Part shown: piece by piece, positions 30,822 to 34,258 of the stretch | How the letters are laid out: each line of letters begins with the position of its first letter | How positions within the stretch are numbered: position 1 is the stretch's first letter | NCBI GenBank assembly: GCA_001464425.1 | Contig: LNEK01000028.1 | Span: forward strand, 1-34,258 | DNA length: 34,258 nt | Origin: Alphaproteobacteria bacterium Ga0077535 | GTDB taxonomy: Bacteria > Pseudomonadota > Alphaproteobacteria > Caulobacterales > Aquidulcibacteraceae | Direction: 5' to 3' | Position numbers and translations under genes: made by a program | Notes under the pieces: model-generated | Database searches by the model: none | The model's input: only the letters and a program-made list of their open reading frames with translations | What the model was told of the DNA's origin: nothing

Positions 30822-31286
30822 ATGCGCGCGCCGATCCCGCAAATCATCGCCCCGCTGACGTGGCGGCGGCCGGCCTTCATCTGGACGCCGCTGGCGCTTG
30901 CCGCAGCGATCGGCTGGCCGGCGGCGCTGTTCATGGAAGAGCCCAGCTTGCAACGGCTGGCGCTGGTGGCGGGCATGGCGGTGTTTGCGATCGCGCTGAT
31001 CAGCTTGGGCGCCAGTTGGGCGCTGGGTAAGGCGCCGCGGGCGCGGCGCGTGGTGGTGCTGCACGTGGTGCTGGCGGGCGCGCTGATCGCGGTGCTCGCG
31101 CCGTTCGTGCTGACCCAGTTGCTGGCGGCGCTCGCCGATTACGAACAGAACGGCGCCGCAGCCGCGAGCTTCACCACCGATATGGCTCTCGCTATGGCGC
31201 CGCTGGCGCTCATTATCGGGCTGCCGATGACTTTGGTTTCGGCGCTGCTGTTCTCGTGGCTGGCGCTGACGCGCGACGCCGCCTGA
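30822..31286 (+). CDS. Hypothetical four-helix membrane protein
   Basis: A 154-residue protein with four predicted membrane helices (about 20-37, 45-67, 76-100 and 120-147). It begins MRAPIPQIIAPLTWRRPAFIWTPLALAAAIGWPAALFM. No family is recognised and no catalytic motif is visible. No clear ribosome site lies before ATG 30822. It stands alone on the plus strand, 119 nt before the TauE operon. Clean hydrophobic periodicity and high third-position GC support it as a gene. Confidence 0.68.
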   Translation: MRAPIPQIIAPLTWRRPAFIWTPLALAAAIGWPAALFMEEPSLQRLALVAGMAVFAIALISLGASWALGKAPRARRVVVLHVVLAGALIAVLAPFVLTQLLAALADYEQNGAAAASFTTDMALAMAPLALIIGLPMTLVSALLFSWLALTRDAA

Positions 31287-31405
31287 GTCTGCTCTCGGAA
31301 GCGGAACAATAGCGCCGGAAAATCCAGCTTCGCGCCGTTGCTTCGACCGCCTGAGGCGCCCATAAGGGCTCGGGCGCGGGACGCTCCCGGATCAGAGCTG
31401 GAAAA

Positions 31406-32317
31406 TTGATCTACCTGCCGATCGCCGAAATGCCGGTGAACGTGCTGCTCATTCTTTTGGTGAGCGGCGGGGTGGGATTCTTGTCTGGTCTCATCGGCGT
31501 TGGCGGCGGTTTCATCATGACGCCGGCGCTGATTTTCCTCGGTGTGCCCGCTCCCGTCGCGGTCGCCACCGGCGCGAGCCAAATCGCGGCAACCTCGTTC
31601 TCCGGAATCATGACGCAGACGCGACGCAAGTCCGTCGATTGGCACATGGGATTGCTGCTGTCTTTCGGCGGCATACTCGGCAGCGTCTGCGGCGTGTGGC
31701 TATTCGAGCGGCTACTGCATCTCGGCCAACTCGATCTCATCGTCTCGCTGCTTTATCTCGTGCTGCTCGCTGGCGTCGGCCTCCTCATGGTGCGCGAGAG
31801 CTATCACATCTGGCGCGGACGTCAGGCCAAGGGCGTTTCCATCCTGCGCCGCCCGATCAAGACGATTGCGCACAATTTGCCGTTTCGCATGCGGTTTCCG
31901 CGCTCTGGCCTCTACATCAGCGTGCTGCCGCCGCTCGGCATCGGCTTCGTCATCGGCGCGCTGTCCGCGATCATGGGCATTGGCGGCGGCTTCATCCTCA
32001 TTCCCGCGATGATCTATCTGCTGCGCATGCCGACCAATGTCGTCATCGGCACCTCGTTGTTTCAGGTGTTGATCACCACCTCGTTGATCGTTGTGCTGCA
32101 ATCGGCGGCGACCAAGACCGTCGATCTCGTGCTGGCGGCGCTGCTCATGCTCGGAGGCGTCATCGGCGCGCAACTCGGGGCACGGCTCGGCGCAGGGCTG
32201 AAGAGCGAGCACTTGCGCGCCATTCTCGGCGCACTTCTGCTCGCCGCGAGCGCGAAATTCTTGTGGGACTTGGTCATCGCGCCAACTGAACAATACGTGC
32301 TGCGGGGGCTGTGGTGA
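31406..32317 (+). CDS. TauE/SafE family sulfite/anion exporter
   Basis: A 303-residue protein with about eight membrane helices. Two copies of the family motif are present: FLSGLIGVGGGFIMTPALIFLGVPAPVAVATGASQI near the front and LSAIMGIGGGFILIPAMIYLLRMPTNVVIGTSLFQV in the second half. TTG 31406 is the best start because the subgroup begins with the IYLPIAE pattern seen here; no ATG lies close upstream. Role: export of sulfite or related organosulfur anions. The downstream TIGR02186 gene overlaps its stop (GTGA at 32314-32317), an association typical of this subgroup. Confidence 0.92.
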   Translation: MIYLPIAEMPVNVLLILLVSGGVGFLSGLIGVGGGFIMTPALIFLGVPAPVAVATGASQIAATSFSGIMTQTRRKSVDWHMGLLLSFGGILGSVCGVWLFERLLHLGQLDLIVSLLYLVLLAGVGLLMVRESYHIWRGRQAKGVSILRRPIKTIAHNLPFRMRFPRSGLYISVLPPLGIGFVIGALSAIMGIGGGFILIPAMIYLLRMPTNVVIGTSLFQVLITTSLIVVLQSAATKTVDLVLAALLMLGGVIGAQLGARLGAGLKSEHLRAILGALLLAASAKFLWDLVIAPTEQYVLRGLW

Positions 32318-33108
32318 GAAGGCTCGCAGCGCTCCTTGCTTTGGTGCTCATCTGCGCGCCTGCGGCAGCGCAAACTGGCGCGCCCACCGGCCCCAACGTC
32401 GCTGATCTGCCGGCTGGCGTCGCCGAAGATTCGATCACTGTGAGTTCCGATTATCGCGGCTCCTCTGTGACGGTGTTCGGCGTCAATCCTGATCGACAAG
32501 GCCGCGGCGACATCGTCGTGGTCGTGCGCGGACCAACCGACAGCGCAGTCGTGATGCGTAAGCGGCGAGTGTTTGGACTTTGGGTAAACGGCGATCCCGT
32601 GCGCTTCAGCGAGGCGCCGACGTTTTTCGCCGTGCTCAGCAACAGGCCGCTGCGCTCAATCGCCAGCGCCCAATCCATCTGGCGCTACCAGCTCGATCCA
32701 GCTGCGTCGGCGCAGTTGGCCAGCGCTGTGCCGGCGACAGGCGATCCTTCGGCCTATCGCGCTGCGCTCGTGCGCCTGCGGCGCGCGCAAGGGCTCTATC
32801 AGGAATACTCAGGCCGCGACGCGCCGGATCGGCCAGGCGGGCTCACCATGTACGAAGGCGGCCTCTTCCGCGCCGTGGTGCGGCTGCCGGCGAACGCGCC
32901 GATCGCACAATATTATGCCGACACTTACCTCTTCCGGGACGGGCGTTTGATCTCGGCGCAGCGCATCCCGATTAGTATCACACGCGTCGGCATCGAGCGG
33001 CGCATCCACGACCTCGCCACCAATTTCGGTTGGCTCTACGGGCTGATCACGGTGATGTTAGCCCTTGTCTCGGGATGGATCGCGGCGTTTCTTTTCCGGC
33101 GTACGTGA
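32314..33108 (+). CDS. TIGR02186 family membrane-anchored protein
   Basis: About 264 residues, started at GTG 32314 (GTG 32311 is an alternative). Signal peptide (cleavage near AAA/Q), a large extracytoplasmic region (SITVSSDYRGSSVTVFGVNPDRQGRGDIVVVVRGPTDSAVVMRKRRVFGLWVNGD, with conserved VFGLWVN and FSEAPTFFAVLSNRPL) and one C-terminal membrane helix (about 243-263). I recognise TIGR02186. Its function is unproven, but it regularly accompanies TauE exporters, suggesting a periplasmic partner. It overlaps TauE by 4 nt and is followed by a GTGA overlap with the DUF3429 gene. Confidence 0.88.
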   Translation: MRRLAALLALVLICAPAAAQTGAPTGPNVADLPAGVAEDSITVSSDYRGSSVTVFGVNPDRQGRGDIVVVVRGPTDSAVVMRKRRVFGLWVNGDPVRFSEAPTFFAVLSNRPLRSIASAQSIWRYQLDPAASAQLASAVPATGDPSAYRAALVRLRRAQGLYQEYSGRDAPDRPGGLTMYEGGLFRAVVRLPANAPIAQYYADTYLFRDGRLISAQRIPISITRVGIERRIHDLATNFGWLYGLITVMLALVSGWIAAFLFRRT

Positions 33109-33581
33109 TCGAACCACAGCCCTTCCTGCCACGCGCCGCTTTGCGGCTCGGCTTTCTCGGCCTCGCTCCCCTTGCGATCGCGGCGCTTGTGTCGCTGTCG
33201 CAGCATCACGACACGGCGGTGCTGGGGGCGCTAGCGTTCTCGATCTACGCGGCGGTGTTGCTCTCATTTCTGGGCGGCATACGCTGCGGCTTTGAACTGA
33301 TGCGGGCGCCGCAAAATCCGAACGGGGTGCGGCTCATCTTTAGCGCGTTGCCGGCTTTGGCGGCATGGGCGCTGGCGCTCTTCGTGGTAATCGTGCCCGC
33401 AGGCATCGCCGCGGCTTCGGCGTTCGCCGGCTTGTTCGCGGCGCAATCCGCCTGGGATCACCGCAGCGCGCGCGACGCTGGCGCACCGGAATGGTATCCG
33501 CTGCTGCGGCAAGTGCTCACCGGGGGCTCGATGATCGTGTGCTTGCTGATCCCGCTCGCCGCGGCGCTGCAGCGGATTTAG
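33105..33581 (+). CDS. DUF3429 family membrane protein
   Basis: A 158-residue protein with about five membrane helices. GTG 33105 is preferred: it overlaps the upstream stop (GTGA), and the frame before it is only the shadow of the upstream gene. It has the DUF3429 pattern: LPRAALRLGFLGLAPLAIAALV, YAAVLLSFLGGIRCGFELM, SAWDHRSARDAGAPEWYPLLRQVLT. Function is unknown. It is third in a tightly coupled operon with TauE and TIGR02186. It shares the TTAG stop region with pdeM. Confidence 0.87.
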   Translation: MIEPQPFLPRAALRLGFLGLAPLAIAALVSLSQHHDTAVLGALAFSIYAAVLLSFLGGIRCGFELMRAPQNPNGVRLIFSALPALAAWALALFVVIVPAGIAAASAFAGLFAAQSAWDHRSARDAGAPEWYPLLRQVLTGGSMIVCLLIPLAAALQRI

Positions 33582-34243
33582 TCGCTCAGCAACCGATCGC
33601 TCGCAACCGGCAGCACGCGGTCCTTGCCGAGCACCAGCGCCGTTACGCCATTTGCGAAGATCGGCGCGTACGCATCGTCGCAAACATTGAGTCCGCCCGT
33701 ATAAGCGCCGAACGCGGGCATCACGAGCCGCGCACCATCTGTGGCGAAGCAGCGACGGCGCACGCTGCGGCCACGGCCGGATACTTTCGCGCATGGATGC
33801 AAGTGACCAGCGATTTCGCCGGGGGCTGCATTCAAGGTCGGCTCGTGGCGCAACACTAGCGCACCGATGTGCAACACCTCACGCACCGCGCCGCCGAGCG
33901 TTTCCGGCGCGCGGCCATCGTGATTGCCTTCGACCCAAATCCAATCGCAGCGCGACATCAGCAATTTCAGGAGATCGCGGTCAAACGAGTCCCCGAGAGA
34001 AACGACGATGTCGGGCTGCAGCCTGAGCATCAGGTCGGTGAGCTTCATGAGCGCCGCGTGCGTGTCGTACGGCGGCAGCATCTGACCGCGCAGCGCGTAG
34101 GACGAGCCTTTCTCGAAGTGAATGTCGGACACAATCAGCGTCTTCGATTCTGCGACCCACAGCGCGCCCTCCGGCAGCGCCGCGACCAAAGCGTCACCGA
34201 GCTTAAACTCCACGTTCGCGCCAGCGATCGCCATCGGCGCCAT
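33578..34243 (-). CDS. pdeM: Ligase-associated DNA damage response endonuclease PdeM
   Basis: A 221-residue calcineurin-like phosphoesterase. Metal-binding motifs are in order: DIHFEKGSS, GDSFDR, GNHD, HEP and GHLHP, matching the PdeM family, which is encoded with ligase-associated helicase and exonuclease in DNA repair clusters. ATG 34243 is preferred because an upstream frame on the same strand would end with TGA at 34243-34245 (TGATG overlap), as expected if the helicase gene lies just beyond the window; GTG 34246 is an alternative. It ends convergently with the DUF3429 gene. Confidence 0.93.
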   Translation of the reverse strand: MAPMAIAGANVEFKLGDALVAALPEGALWVAESKTLIVSDIHFEKGSSYALRGQMLPPYDTHAALMKLTDLMLRLQPDIVVSLGDSFDRDLLKLLMSRCDWIWVEGNHDGRAPETLGGAVREVLHIGALVLRHEPTLNAAPGEIAGHLHPCAKVSGRGRSVRRRCFATDGARLVMPAFGAYTGGLNVCDDAYAPIFANGVTALVLGKDRVLPVASDRLLSD

Positions 34244-34258
34244 CACGCGCGGCGCAGC

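Overview
The window is a GC-rich, tightly packed bacterial chromosome segment. Gene content and order point to an alphaproteobacterium near Caulobacterales/Hyphomonadaceae: a cpa-type Tad pilus locus, an ECF sigma factor with an NrsF-type anti-sigma factor, a CycM-type cytochrome c beside kdsB, an etfB-etfA-hbd block, a TauE/TIGR02186 pair, and pdeM at the edge. The taxon is inferred from these features, not from a search. There are no rRNA or tRNA genes, insertion sequences, CRISPR arrays or phage modules.

Positions 1-11976 hold the Tad/Flp pilus locus. On the minus strand are two TadE-like pseudopilins (one cut by the window edge) and a free-standing copy of the secretin N-terminal domain. 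On the plus strand are the Flp pilin, a strong terminator, then cpaA (prepilin peptidase), cpaB, cpaC (secretin), cpaD, cpaE, cpaF (ATPase), tadB and tadC. A minus-strand pair, a TadD-like TPR lipoprotein and an unrecognised C1q-like protein, closes the locus. Together these encode a machine that processes, energises and exports Flp pili.

Positions 12054-22059 are mostly housekeeping genes with accessory genes between them: an M17 aminopeptidase, an ECF sigma factor with a DUF6768 membrane protein, a short MarR-like regulator coupled to an NlpC/P60 peptidase, a membrane-anchored cytochrome c, kdsB, a histidine kinase whose receiver domain lies in a second overlapping frame, a lipoprotein, an HSL-type esterase and prephenate dehydratase.

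Positions 22056-24988 are the most interesting part. An ECF sigma factor and an NrsF-like anti-sigma factor are preceded by GTAACC-N16-CGTA. The DoxX-YHS operon 1.3 kb downstream is preceded by GTAACC-N16-CGAC, and both sites share the 11-nt string GTAACCGCCGC. This resembles the reported SigF promoter of Caulobacter and suggests a small self-contained stress regulon.

Positions 24985-34258 hold a serine beta-lactamase-like hydrolase, etfB-etfA, a 26-bp palindromic element, a 3-hydroxyacyl-CoA dehydrogenase, a candidate 36-residue membrane peptide, a hypothetical protein, a DUF938 methyltransferase, a small membrane protein, a TauE-TIGR02186-DUF3429 operon joined by GTGA overlaps, and pdeM. 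Convergent genes repeatedly share their stop codons, and no stretch over 300 bases lacks a gene.
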